DNA of 64,000 nt from Sequoia sempervirens (GCA_007258455.2 VDFB02270651.1:487108376-487172375), one strand, 5' to 3'. Shown: positions 23,190 through 34,640, numbered from the stretch's first letter. The notes: generated by a model not told the origin, from the sequence alone. Numbers and translations are program-made.

Positions 23190-23760
23190 ATACCATTTGT
23201 CCATTATGTAGAATGAGGAAATCAAGAAACAGGTTCAGGAGTTAGTGGAGAAAGGAGTCATCCATCCTAGTACATCTTGTGGTTCTCTAATTGTGTTGGT
23301 TCCAAAGAAAGATGGATCTTGGAGAATGTGCATTGACTACGGTGCCCTAAACAAGATAATTGTAAAAAATAGGTACCCTCTTCCAAGAATTGATGATTTA
23401 CTTGATTAGTTAAAACATGTAGTTTATTTCACTAAATTAGATTTGCGAAGTGGTTATCGTCTGATTAGAATTGTAGAAGATGATATTTGGAAAACTGCTT
23501 TCAAGACAAAATAGGGACTTTATGAATGGTTGGTTATGCCCTTTGGGCTTTGTAATGCACCTGCCACATTCATGAGAGTCATGAATGATGTCTTTCATCC
23601 TTTCATTGATGATTTTGTCATTGTATATCTAGATAATATTCTTATATTTAGCAAGTCTTGGAATGATCATGTAAGTCATGTAAAGAATTTTTTTGATGTT
23701 TTGAGAAAAGAAAAAACTCTATGTAAAGATGTCTAAGTGTGAATTTGCAAAGACATCTCT
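23190..23760 (+). pseudogene. Gypsy-1 reverse transcriptase, broken
   Basis: The palm and fingers motifs are all recognisable: [46 protein letters not shown] (first catalytic Asp), and MPFGLCNAPATF. The catalytic box reads YLDN instead of YLDD, at about 23626-23637, so the last catalytic Asp is Asn. TAG stops interrupt it at 23407 and 23512. An upstream coding stretch, 22957-23154, is the PR-RT linker. RT activity should be absent. Confidence 0.87.
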
Positions 23761-23989
23761 AGTGTACTTATGCTATGCCATAGGGAATGGCCAATTGAAA
23801 GTAGACCCTACGAAGGTCAAAGCTATTGTAAACTGGCCTAAGTGAGGTACTGTAATAGAAGTTAGAAGTTTCTTAGGTGCAGTCTAGTACTAGAGAAAGT
23901 TCATTGCAAACTTCTCCTACATTACATCATCATTGGACACATTGATAGATACAAAGACAACTTTTCAGTGGGGAGGTCCATAGCAGAAG

Positions 23990-24430
23990 GCCTTCAACAC
24001 TTTGAAGGAAAAGTTAAGCACTACACCAATTTTGGCTTTACCAGATCTACATTATCCATTTGAGATTGACACTAATGCAAGTTGGTTTTCCATGGGAGTC
24101 ATTCTAATGCAAGGAGGTAAACCAATCTGCTACCACTCTAAAACCTTTTCAAGAGCAATAAGTAACTATCCTACTTATGATAAGGAAATTTATGCATTAG
24201 TTCAGAGTGTTAAGAAATGGAAACATTACATAATGGGGAAAGAAACTATAATCCACACTGATCACCAACCACTACAATACTTGCACTCATAGTCTAAACT
24301 ACAGCAAAGTAGGCATTTTAGATGGATGGGATTTTTACAATAGTTTCACTTAGTAATTAAGTACAAGAAAAGTACCCATAACAAAGTAGCAGATATGCTT
24401 TCTAGGCCTCCTATTATGAATACTTTGATC
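23990..24430 (+). pseudogene. Gypsy-1 RNase H, broken
   Basis: The pattern FEIDTNASWFSMGVIL keeps the first Asp (family: TDAS). YPTYDKEIYALVQSVKKW supplies the Glu, and THTDHQPLQYL-like sequence (IIHTDHQPLQYLHS) the second Asp. A TAG stop then precedes SKLQQSRHFRWMGFLQ, and further TAG stops replace the expected glutamines. It ends near THNKVADMLSRP. Confidence 0.85.
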
Positions 24431-24579
24431 ATCCTTAAAGGTAGTTCCATGGTGCATGAAAGCTTTCAGGAACAATATGCTAATGATGAAAACTTTAAGG
24501 ATATTTATTAAGCTTTAATTGTAGGAAAACAGATAGAAGATAAAGATTACTATGTACAAGATAAACTTTTGTATCATTT

Positions 24580-25560
24580 TGGCAAGTTATGTGTTCTGAA
24601 ATATGAACAAGTACATGTAATCCATGAAGCTCACACTTCTTTGATTGTAGGAAATTTTTGGGTAGGTAAAGTAGTTACTCAATTGCAAAAATATTGTTAC
24701 TGGCCTAAAATGTAGGAGACTGTAAAGAAATACATTAAGGGTTGTATTAAGTGTGCAACTAGTAAACCAAGTAACAAAAAAATAGGGTTGTACACACCAT
24801 TACATGTCCCATCTCATCCATGGAAAAGTGTGTCTATGGATTTTGTTGGGGGGTTACCTATGTCTAGGAAGGGACATGATTACTTGTTTGTAGTAGTTGA
24901 TTGGTTCAACAAAATGTGTAATTTAATGCCATTTAAAAAACAAGTCACTGCTTAACTGATAGCTCAAATGTACTTCTAATTTGTATGGGTTCGCTTTGGG
25001 TTTCCTACTTCTATTGTATTGGATCAAGATTCTTGATTCCTAGGGGAATTTTGGTTAGCTTTGTGGGGACTCATGGACACCAGACTAAAGAAGAGTACAA
25101 CCTTCCATCTACAGACTGACTGACAAATAGAGGTAGTGAATAAGACAGTTGTGCATCTACTCAGATGTTATTGCAACAAACATCCCAAGCTATGGGATGG
25201 GATTCTTCACTATGTGTAGCATGCTTACAACCATGTGGCACACTCTTCTACAAAGAGGTCTCCTTTTGAGACTTGTTTTTGTTATGTGCCTAAGACTCTG
25301 ATGGATTTTTCTTTTGGGTAAGATGATGTTGAAGATGGACGCCATGATTTAGAGAAGGCTTTGAAGTTTATCTAGAAAGTCCAAGCCATCCATTAGGCAG
25401 TGGAAACATAGTTGGAAAAGAGTCAAGCCAAATACCAGGCTTGACATGATAAACATCACACTAATCATCATTTTCAATTCAGTGACTGTGTTTGGTTACA
25501 TATCAGTAAGGAAGAATGCAAGGCAAAGGAAGGAAGCTCAAGCCAATTTAGTATGGTCCC
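24580..25560 (+). pseudogene. Gypsy-1 integrase, broken
   Basis: The zinc-binding N-terminus lies at about 24600-24760 (HEAHTSLIVGNFWVGKV, then KYIKGCIKCATSK). The core lies at about 24830-25200: WKSVSMDFVGGLP (first Asp), IVLDQDS (second Asp, in a mutated DRD), and a degraded third motif near 25130. GKNPFE-like RSPFETCFCY and a post-core domain follow. There are at least six stops. The lineage is the plant gypsy type with HHCC and DDE cores. Confidence 0.85.
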
Positions 25561-25902
25561 TTTGAGATCTTGGAAAAGATCGGAACCAACACCTTTTGCC
25601 TCAATCTTCCTCCATACATGCAGATCTATTTAGTTATCAATGTTGAGAACTTGAAGTTGTATGAACCTCTGATGATATTGGACGAGGAGACTAACATTCA
25701 AGTGCCATCAGATGATGATCTTTCACTAGAGTACATGTTACATTTACCTAAATACATCATCCTAGATAGGAAAACTAGGACTTCACGAAGGGGAGTAGTT
25801 GAGTACCTCAAAGTAGGACTGAAGGTGATGAATCCAAGCAAGGAAAAATGGATGGAGATTGGTAAAGTGAGGGAACTCTACCCTCACTTACTTTCTGAGT
25901 AA
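25560..25902 (+). pseudogene. Gypsy-1 integrase C-terminus with chromodomain-like tail
   Basis: An open stretch of 110 codons. It starts with EKIGTNTFCLNLPPYMQIY, the beta-barrel C-terminal part, and ends in EYMLHLPKYIILDRKTR followed by RRGVVEYLKVGLKVMNPSKE and W..I.KVRELYPHL. The spacing of Y-L-K-V...W resembles chromoviral chromodomains, which would target insertion to heterochromatin. The match is from memory and moderate, so chromovirus status is probable and not certain. Confidence 0.65.
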
Positions 25903-25930
25903 TCAAGCTTTTGGAGGTCCAAAAACTCTC

Positions 25931-25942
25931 CAGTGGGGAGAA
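25931..25942 (+). other. Polypurine tract of gypsy-1
   Basis: AGTGGGGAGAAC directly precedes the TG of the 3' LTR. This is the plus-strand primer site. Confidence 0.8.
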
Positions 25943-27146
25943 CTGATCTAAAGGATCTTCATAAAAATTTGAAGTTTCTCTTTTATCTTCAGAATCAGCA
26001 TCAACAGAAAAAGGGAAAAAATCAAAGTTGTCAAAACCAACCAAAGTCAACACCATTGTGTAGTGCTCATCATCAGGATTCTGGTGAAGTTCATTTCATG
26101 AAAAACGGAGTCCGTATGGTGAAGTTATGGAAGGTCAAAATTTGGGTCAACCCGATGATGTTAGCACCCAGTCAGCACAAAGGCCAATCAGCCCTTGACA
26201 CTTGGCATCTCCTCAATCCTCCATTTGGAAAATATTTTGTGAAAAAAAATAATTCAAAAAAAAGAAGAAAAATCAAAATAAAACAAAATACATAAAAAGT
26301 ATGCATATAAATAAGCTCCTAATAAAGTGGGATAAACCCACCCATTAAGGGGGGCGCCCACATTTAGTGGGAAGCCACCCACCATATGGGGGGCGACCCA
26401 CATAGTGTGGAATGCCACCCATGTAATAGGGGGAAACCCACATAAAGTGGGGCACCACCTAAACATGGGGTGGCCCACACTTTGTGGGGAACCTCCCATA
26501 TGGGTGGAATCCCCATTTTAAGGAGCTTTTTAATATTTTTTCCTAAAAATAAATAAATTTTCCACCCCTACAAAAATAAATCAAGATTATTTGGTAACAA
26601 GAAAAGCTCAGATCATAAAATAAGGGGCTAGAAATTTTGTTACAGGTATATTATTAAAATTTTCTCTATGTTGGGGAGATAGAGTTGTTAATTGGTTTTA
26701 CACCAATTTTAACATGTAATGTAATATAAAAGGGGTAGGATGGGGGGTGTAAGTTAAGTGATTTTGGAAGGAATTTTTGGAGGAATTATTCAAGTGTTGG
26801 AGAGATAATTTTGCTATTCCTATATGTCAGGAGAATGCTAGAATTTTGTCGTGCTTGAAGGGAAGAGCTTGCAAGCTGATGTAATGCTGAATTTTTGGAG
26901 ATTTCAATCGGATCGGTCTACTCGTTGGAGAGGGACCTGGAGATGTAGTCATTTTTACGATGAACTCCGTTATCAATTTGTTTTCATTCTCTCTTTCTCT
27001 CTCTCATTCTAATTTTTTCTTAATCTCTTTGTAATTTCGTTAATTTAATTTCATTGAGTGTTGAATTTAATTTAAGCACTTTTGAATTTTAAATTGTAAT
27101 CATTAAGAATTCTTTAAGCAATTGTCTTAGATCCTAAATCGGATCA
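25943..27146 (+). repeat. 3' LTR of gypsy-1
   Basis: 1204 bp, TGATCTAA...GGATCA. It matches the 5' LTR nearly base for base with scattered substitutions. The hairpin array is at about 26325-26515. Confidence 0.92.
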
Positions 27147-27151
27147 CTAGA

Positions 27152-27860
27152 GACTATTTTCTTACCCAAAATTGATGAAACAAAAAGGGTTTTTAAAGGA
27201 GATTCTTAACTTTCCATTGATATAAATTATGCTTTATTTTGAATTTAATAAGTAATTATTATTCACTTTCTATTCAAATTATGACTAAATTCCTGATTGA
27301 TAGGCTAATTGAAAAACATCTAAAGCTTTCAAATGGTATCATATTTTTTGAATCCAAAACATGTCTCACATTCTATTCTTCACATACTATAGGATTAAAA
27401 AAATAAAAATTGAATTTCATGAAGTTTTGACCAAGTTAAGGTGGTTAGACATACGAGTTTTTATATTTTTTAAAAAGTTGTAATAAAAAAATCATAATTA
27501 ATTATTTACTAGGAAACAAATTACAAAAAAAACGCATCACATCCAAGCATGAGTCCTATACTTATATCTAAAGTCATATGAAAAAATATTATCTTTTTAT
27601 TGTGGTTAGGGTGATCAGACAAACACCTACTTCTTATTTTTTCCCTGAAATTGAAGTACCATTGCATTGAAATTTCAAATTTTTGCCAAATAGATTTTTT
27701 TTAAAACAAACCTAGTATTTTAGAAACTACATTCAATTTTCTATAGATTCTATTCTTACATATTTTTGAAATAATATAGATAACTTATTCATTTTTTTTA
27801 TGTCAAGTTGCCTAACTTTGATTTTTCTAAATTTTTTGCCACTTAAGGGCCTGCTTTTTC
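27152..27860. other. AT-rich degraded stretch
   Basis: No ORF or repeat end can be supported. It lies between gypsy-1 and a plus-strand gypsy gag and may be that element's leader. Confidence 0.4.
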
Positions 27861-29660
27861 CATGATGACCCTACAGATACCCATACTGAAGAAAAAACTT
27901 CTCTATCACCAAAATCTACTACATTTATAGAGGGAACATGCTACACCATGGGGGATGTAGTGGATGATGATCCTAAACATGCAACATTTGAGTTCCCAAT
28001 TACTAACTAGGAAAGGGCTATAGTGTTGAAGAACATTGCACCTTTGACCTAACCATTATTTTATAGGTTAATGACTAAGGACCTAGATACATTTATGTTC
28101 AAATTTGATGTCTTGTGCAGAATTTATGACTATAATTCTAATTTCCATAGGCTCAAACTCTTCCTTGCAACTCTAAAAGATGTAACCCTAATATGGTTCA
28201 TGGGATTAAGCAGGGATGTTGTTCCTGATTGGAACACTATGAATACATTGTTCTTAGAGAAGTATCAAGACTATTATAGGGGACTTGATAGGATGAAAGA
28301 TGAAATTTTTAGAATGACACAAAAGGATGATGAAACCTTAGAACATTATGTGGAGATATTTTAGTTTTCTTTGAAGAAAAACCCACAAAACAAGTTGTTA
28401 GAAGATTCCCTCAAGTTATTCTTTTTGAGGGGAGTCAATGATGACTCCATGGATTCCATGAACCTCATTGGAGAAGGAGGTATTTTACAGAAACAATTTC
28501 AAGACATCTATAAGGTCTGGAAGAATTATTCCAAAACCTTCACTAAAAGGCCAAGAGGAGATATCACATCCACTATTGGTAAATCATCTATAGGGGTTTC
28601 ACAGATAAAGTTAATCAACCTATTGTACAACATGAAGGAAATTATAAACCATTTAGAAAATCAATTAGATACTCTCCACATCAAGAAGAAGTAGGAGGAA
28701 GCTAAGGCCATGCTAAATGAATACTATCCAAGCTATAGGAAAATAAAAACAAAATGTAAATGCAAGAGAGTGGCTAGTATCCAGCAAGATAAAGTTTAGA
28801 AACCTAATTTTTGGCTAATTGAAGGAGATGATGGATAGCTCTTTTATATAACACAAATGAGGAAATTTAAACAATGACAAGGTATGCCACAATACCCCCT
28901 CAACTTTAATTCATCCTTTCCTATTGGAAATCTGAACTTTTCTACTTGGAACTCTCAGCCTTGGCCAACAAACCAAAACCAGTGGAAAAACCCTCAATAA
29001 TAGCCACAACCCCAACAAAATTGGAACCAATAGCATCCAAATCCTTGGGGCCACAAAAAAATTTCCAAGGTTCCAATTATAATCCACAATAGCCAACACA
29101 ATAGAATCAATGGAATCCATAGTTCAAAAAAGCTAGTAGTGGTAGTAGCAAAACAAGAACTATCAACAACCTATGCTCCCTCCTCCAATACAAAAAAAAT
29201 CTATCATTCCTCCATTAAATCCCACATCCCAACCACCCAAGCAACCACAAATACATGTACAACATGCACCTAACCCTAACAACAACCCCATTTAGCAAGC
29301 CTATACTAATGAAGCTATGAAATACCCTACTTATTGGGTAGAGGTGAGTGATGTCCATCTCAAATCAGTAAAAAAACTTTTTGGGACTTCATCCCCTCAA
29401 ACTAAAGAGATGGAGGATGAGGAAACTATAGTTGAAGCTTTAGAAAAAAACCTTTGGAACTTGAGTCAAATAAGGTACACCAAACTATCACAAGTTCGAA
29501 GGCTCCTTTTCCTGAATGCCTAGCTATAAAAAATCATCACACATACGCTGAGACATACCTCTGAGGTCAATTAAAGGTTGTGAGCATAAAGATCCCACTT
29601 ATCCAAGTTATCAAAGATATCCCTATTTTTTACTAAAGCTGTGAGGGATCTATTCCTTAA
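27860..29660 (+). pseudogene. Plus-strand gypsy gag fragment
   Basis: The Retrotrans_gag body lies at 28071-28364: FMFKFDVLCRIYDY, KLFLATLKDVTLIWFMGL, then W.TM...FL.KY and FRMTQKDDETLEHYVE. It continues at 28371-28694 with the KLLEDSLKLFFLRGVNDD block. A Pro/Gln/Asn-rich linker follows (about 28880-29290). A final frame (29317-29523) and its degraded extension read KIPLIQVIKDIPIF, the motif that normally comes just before the protease. No protease follows, because CACTA-like sequence begins near 29660. It may belong to the same element as the primer site at 19610. Stops are frequent and mostly TAG. Confidence 0.75.
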
Positions 29661-29850
29661 CACTAACTCATTTGACTACAAAATCTGATGAAAATTTCTG
29701 ACGAAATATGTATAATTTGATGTATCATCGATTGCTTGTAAAATTTGATGTGTAATTTTAAATTTTTTAAAAGTTTATCCCCAACGTTCATCAAAATTTT
29801 GATGAACCTAGGTTTCATCAAAATTTTGACAAACATGAAAGATAAGAAAA
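29660..29850. repeat. TTTGATG-rich palindromic block, possible CACTA terminus
   Basis: The gag frame breaks at CACTAACTC. The block contains a dozen or so TTTGATG/CATCAAA words, including the palindrome TTCATCAAAATTTTGATGAA near 29788-29808. Short repeated words next to a CACTA end are typical of subterminal repeats. Only the first five bases match the putative end at 32734. Confidence 0.4.
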
Positions 29851-32340
29851 AATCAAATTGTGGCCGACATAAAGAAAAGTGAGTTCATTGATTTATTGCG
29901 ACAGTGTTTTGCTCTACTTGAGACAGTTTGTGGAGAACTAAGGACAATTTTCTTGGGAAAAATTAGAAAAAATTAAAAAAGATATTGCTAGGTTGAGGGT
30001 AGTCATTGTCTTTTTGTAGAATTCAGTTGTGAAGTCAGATTTGTAGTTCTAGGTTTGAAAATCATATTTTAAATCAACATCTCATCAGATTTCATTTTTA
30101 GAGGTTTAGGGTTTTGATAATTTCATGTCTAGATTTTGTTGTGTGGAATCACCATAGGATCACAACCAAGGAATAAATTCTTGTGACTATAATTATGTGA
30201 TCCATAAGTCTATTGGTCATGTGGCATAGTTGTGCTATAACAAATACATGATGCATTCATGTGTGACCCAAGTTCAATGCGGCTATGTTGTGATAGAAAT
30301 GAAGGCACTCATATAATGTAGTTAATTCAGGTTATATAATGTAGGTGTCAATTATCATTGGGTGCATTCAAGTTGTCTCAAGTTTAATAAGTTACAATGT
30401 AATTATAGCATGATCCATGAGTGATTACCTCTTGCTATAATAAAGAGCCTATAACTCTAGTTGACATGTAGATTGGTTGTGTTATATCAATTATGTAGTG
30501 CATTCAAGAACAACCCATGTTTAATGGGCTATTCTAGAGAGTGATCAAGATTTTCTAAACCTTATGATTGTTACTTAAAATTGTATAGCTTGAACTAGAA
30601 ACCAAGTTTGTTACATACTTGAATGCAATTTTGGGTTACCACAAACTATAATAATGTGATATGTTAATAACCATTATGGAAAGTATTAAAGCAAGACACA
30701 TGCTATATAGGATACATTTCCCTGATCAGGTTTACATACCTTAATGATCAAACACAAGCTTCCCACACACTCTAGGATACAATCCAAGATCATACCACAA
30801 CTTTGTCAAGAAAACTAATTTTCTGACCCAAGATTTAAGGTTTTTTTTTAATACCAATAGAATCATTGGTAAGAGCATGACTAGGGTACAAACCCTAGGC
30901 CTTCATAGAAACATAAACAATAACTCTAGTAGATTAGTGAGGTTCCAATACCAGAAAGATTGAGACATTGTAGCTAATAACAAAATATTGAAATCTAAAG
31001 ATTTTAGCCAATAACAAGTACACTATGTAGTTTAGTGACATTTGTAAATGCAATCTATGGTAAGAAGAATGGCAAACACTTGAGATGTGACAGTCAAAAC
31101 AAGGCTGAACAGTGACAAGATAATAAATCTCAAACCTTGCATAGTTAAGTGGAGATTTTAACAGTGAATTTCCTTACCCCCTTGCTAACCTTAAGGGTTT
31201 TTCAAATGTTTTTGGTAGTGTTAGAAAAGGAAAATGCAATCAAGGAATACCTGTCCAAATGAAGTAACAGTGGTAATCATAGGTTCAATGTTTCTTCTTA
31301 GCCATTGATGTATAATGTAGGTAGTAGATTACATGTTTGAGTAATGTTTTGAGACTCATCAAAGATGGGAGAATAGTGAATAATAGGTCTTGTGGACTAT
31401 GAAGTAGTTTCAATAAGGTTGATGGATCTTAAGATCTATAATACCATGAAACAATGAGTCCCCTTTAGTAAGTAGGAAATCTATAGGGAATAGTATGATT
31501 TTATAGAAAGATGCTCATGAAAGGAATCTTCAAGTGATAGTGAGTGAGTTGTTTGAGATTGCAGTTGAGGGTGCCGTACCCAATCTTAAAGGAAGTTAGC
31601 AAAATAGTAAATGTGCAAGAAAATCAAATCGTACACAACAACAATTCACAATGTTATCTTGCATAATGCCTTCAGTTTGAATACAAAAATCTTATTGTAT
31701 CTTGATGAAAGTGGTGACCTTAATGGTCAATCACTAGAAACCATGATTTTAAAACATGCTATTGTGCTTATGGATGCAACATTTTAAGCAAGGTAGTGAG
31801 TGGTGGTTTGGAACAATGGTAGATATGAAGGACTTTCTTTATATGCATACTATGCAGTCTAGCTTAAGACAACATTCTTAGAAGAGATTGAAGGTTGATT
31901 ATGGAACTCAAGGGTTACCATGAAAAATATTAAAACAAAAATTGAGATCTATTTAAAAGCCATGAACATGAAGATATTAAATATGTCACATGCAAAACCC
32001 TAGTAGCTAGAGTAATGAATATAATGCCAAAGAGAATAGTGTATTGGGGCAAATTTAAGAGATCTCCACATTATCTAATTATAGGGAAATACATCATTTA
32101 TTTATTTTTTTAATTAAAAGAAACCATTCTAAACCCAATATAGCATACATTGATACTACAAAAGCCTCTGAAGGAATATGAGATTATGAAAATATATGTC
32201 AAGTAAATACCTAGATTACAAATAGTAGCAGGAACAATGTAAGATTTGTTGAGCAGAGCAGGAATGAGATAAGCATCAATGAATCCTATGCCTCCTTTCA
32301 CGCACATCTTCTCACCATTCTCTATCATTCTTTACTGAAA
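29851..32340. other. Long stretch without a recognised gene
   Basis: No ORF of interest is seen. The composition is more even than the flanking AT-rich parts, and it could be the non-coding body of a CACTA or other DNA element. No matching ends were found. Confidence 0.4.
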
Positions 32341-32350
32341 CACTTCTCCA

Positions 32351-32525
32351 TTTTGGCGGTCTATGCTTGAAATAATTTTTTGATGAAGTTTTTAGAGTAT
32401 TTTTATTAAAATGAAAACTCCATTCTGGTGGGCTACACCTAAAAATAAGATTTTGACAGAAGTTTAAGGGTATGTTTATTAAAGTTTTAGAGTATTTTGG
32501 TAGGCTATATTCTTGATTCCTTAAA
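32351..32525. repeat. 72-bp tandem repeat, 2.3 copies
   Basis: Units start ATTTTGGCGGTCTA, ATTCTGGTGGGCTA and ATTTTGGTAGGCTA about 72 bases apart. They share an internal TTTTTAGAGTATTTTTATTAAA-like run, the last unit being partial. Confidence 0.75.
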
Positions 32526-32529
32526 TGAT

Positions 32530-32734
32530 TTATTCAAATGGATTGTGACTAAATAAATGACTAATTATTTGGTCATTTTTATTTGTGTGACTAAATAATT
32601 TTTAATCAATGACCAAACTAGTAATTTATTTACTCATTTATAGCTGATTTGAAAAAAATGAGCAAAATTTAGTCATTTTTAGTTGTGACTAAAATTTGTA
32701 GTCACCTAGTCATTTATTTTCCAAATTCTAATAG
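32530..32734. repeat. CACTA-type terminal and subterminal repeat
   Basis: The segment ends in TAGTG. Read inwards it is CACTATTAGAATTTGG, then about ten copies of the word TGACTAAAT or its complement within 200 bp (for example near 32550, 32577, 32660 and 32685). CACTA-family elements end in CACTA and carry clustered transposase-binding words inside the end. The orientation places the element to its left. No partner end with a matching 3-bp target site was found. Confidence 0.6.
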
Positions 32735-33213
32735 TGTGTGCTTCCTTATGCAATTAGGGATCTCTCAATGTTGAGGGCCCTAGGGATAAGCTCATCATTA
32801 AAAGTGACAAATTGCATCTTTAACTAAAAGGATAAATCTGTATTGACATTAGCAATGATGATTCCAATTTGTTGCTCCTTAGGAATGGTTCACTTGCTCT
32901 TAATAGCTCGCTACCTCCATCGTTGTAGGAATTTTGTGATCAAGTTCAATATTATGATTTTAGGAGTCTAACGGTTGGAAATCATAGTAAAATTAGAATT
33001 TAATGAGTTTTGGAATTAGCATTTTAAAGTGTTTTTTGTGGTCATTAACTTCAGACTATCTTCTCTTTTGCAGTGGTGGTTGCATGCCAATTTTTTTTGG
33101 TGTAAAATATCAAAATTATTAGATTTTGTTACATGTCTATGAATAAAAATTATTGGAGTGTGAGTTTGATATTTTTTGAAGATCTAAATAGTTAAGCTTG
33201 GTAAAGAAAAATC
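32735..33213. other. Leader region of the CACTA transposase gene
   Basis: No ORF is supported. It may contain the promoter and 5' UTR of the transposase pseudogene that begins at 33214. Confidence 0.35.
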
Positions 33214-33440
33214 ATGTCAGATAGTATTAGTCCAGAACAAAATGAAGAGACACTTGATAGATTGTGGGCTAGATTGAAAACAAAGGGTGATGGGAAATGT
33301 TATTGTCCTTGCAATAATTGAAAGGGCTTAAAAACAAGATGACTTTTAATCATAACAGCTAAAAAAAATTGTAGGCAACATGGTCACATTGAAGGGGGGG
33401 CATGATTATCATCCATTAGAAAGTTGTTCATTATATGTGT
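33214..33440 (+). pseudogene. Transposase-associated domain (CACTA exon)
   Basis: From ATG 33214: ETLDRLWARLKTKGDG, then CYCPCNN, the paired-cysteine CPC motif, then RQHGHIEGG and DYHPLES after a one-base frame slip. The CPC..C / H..H..GG..DYHPL pattern is the hallmark of the transposase-associated zinc-binding domain. Two in-frame stops (TGA) occur near 33319 and 33346. Confidence 0.8.
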
Positions 33441-33480
33441 TTATATTGATTGAATTTGTAAATTTTTATATCATTTTAAC

Positions 33481-33482
<2 letters not shown>

Positions 33483-33550
<68 letters not shown>
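33483..33550. repeat. (TA)n microsatellite
   Basis: About 34 uninterrupted TA units inside the CACTA transposase gene, probably within an intron. Confidence 0.97.
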
Positions 33551-33552
<2 letters not shown>

Positions 33553-33578
33553 CACTTGATCATGATCATGGTTTATTT

Positions 33579-33967
33579 GTGTCTATCATTATTATAAAGG
33601 TGGGTCACCCTAGGGCACATGATATGAATTATCATGGCCCAGAGAATGTGGTTTTGCAAGCGGGCGAACATGGAGCTGTGAATATCAAAGATGAAGTTAA
33701 TGATCCTATGGAAGAAGATGATCATGCGCCAAAAAACAAAGTTGAAGATGATGGTACAGATACATTGATCCATGACACATTTAGTGGCAGAGTTGATCAT
33801 GATGATCGAGATGACTTTGATGTTGTTCATGATTTACCTGTACTTGAGAAGACATATGAGCCCCTTTATGAAGGCTCCCAAACAACTCTTCTCTCTACTG
33901 TATTGTTGTTGTTGAACTTGAAGGTTATGAATGATTTATCAAACATAGCAATCTCATGGATGTTAAC
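33579..33967 (+). pseudogene. CACTA acidic linker exon
   Basis: An open frame of 138 codons that is rich in Asp and Glu. It ends in EPLYEGSQTTLLSTVLLLLN, the conserved block preceding the tnp2 core in CACTA transposases. The donor GTATGT at 33968 splices to 34081 in phase. Confidence 0.78.
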
Positions 33968-34080
33968 GTATGTCATCTTTTTTCATTTATTTTAATTGTT
34001 GCTAGTTCATCACTAGTAAATAAAGGATAAAATATATACCATTTATATTATTTATATTAACAAAATATTTTTTGTTGTAG

Positions 34081-34640
34081 ATTGATTGGTGAATATTTGT
34101 TACCATCATCAAATATTTTACCTCACTCATACCGAGATTTATCTGGCATTATGAAAGATATCAGAATGAAGTATCAAGCAATAGATGCATGTCCCAATGA
34201 AAATTTATATATCATAAACAACAAGAATTTGCAATAAAATGCCTAGAATGTCATATCAATAGATATTGAACACATCAACTAACAAAAAAGGTGCTTCACA
34301 AGGTTCTTCATTATATTCCCATTATTCCACATATGCAATGATTATTTAGGTATGAAAGTTTAGTAAAATTTATGGATTACCATGCACAAAATAGAAGTGG
34401 AGATGACATTCTTTGAATGCCTATGGATGGTTCTACATTTAGGTACATGGAGGAAAAATGGCCACACTTTAAAGAAGAACCTCATAATCTCAGGATTTCA
34501 TTGGGAGTGAACGGTGTCAATCCATTTGGAGAGTTGAGATCTATTTACTTGGTGTGGCCTATTTTTGTTATTGACAATAATATTCCTCCATAGATTTCAA
34601 TAAAGAGGGAGCACATAATGTTGTCAATGATTGTTCCAGG
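34081..34640 (+). pseudogene. tnp2 core, first part
   Basis: After the splice, LIGEYLLPSSNILPHS leads into SGIMKDIRMKYQAIDACPNE, the DACPN motif of tnp2. Further along, with frameshifts, come KVLHKVL-like HKVLHYIPIIPHMQ, then MDGSTFRYMEEKWPHFKEE, LRISLGVNGVNPFG and LSMIVPG. These correspond to the transposase core landmarks (YFPLIPRL, DG..W, G.NPFG and LSLLIPG). Frames change several times. Confidence 0.75.

Larger units (their letters stand above)
19937..27146 (+). mobile_element. Full-length Ty3/gypsy element, gypsy-1
   Basis: LTRs of about 1.2 kb (19937-21137 and 25943-27146) have TGATC...GATCA ends and share most of their sequence. Inside, in order: a Met-type primer site, gag with knuckle, protease, RT, RNase H, integrase and a chromodomain-like C-terminus, then a polypurine tract. 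RT before integrase identifies it as Ty3/gypsy. The flanks (CTGGT at 19932-19936, CTAGA at 27147-27151) do not match well, so either the target duplication has mutated or ends of two copies recombined. All frames contain stops, many of them TAG. Confidence 0.92.

Noticed and set aside
32110..32328. 72-codon minus ORF with hydrophobic stretches
   Set aside because: No family pattern, no partner exon and no flanking signals; compatible with chance in AT-rich sequence.
29851..32340. Possible host gene in the 2.5-kb stretch without repeats
   Set aside because: No ORF above about 70 codons, no splice-supported exon chain and no recognisable domain; it more likely belongs to a decayed transposon body.
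33483..33550. Short regular repeat that might be a CRISPR array
   Set aside because: It is a plain (TA)n microsatellite with no spacers, in plant-type DNA.
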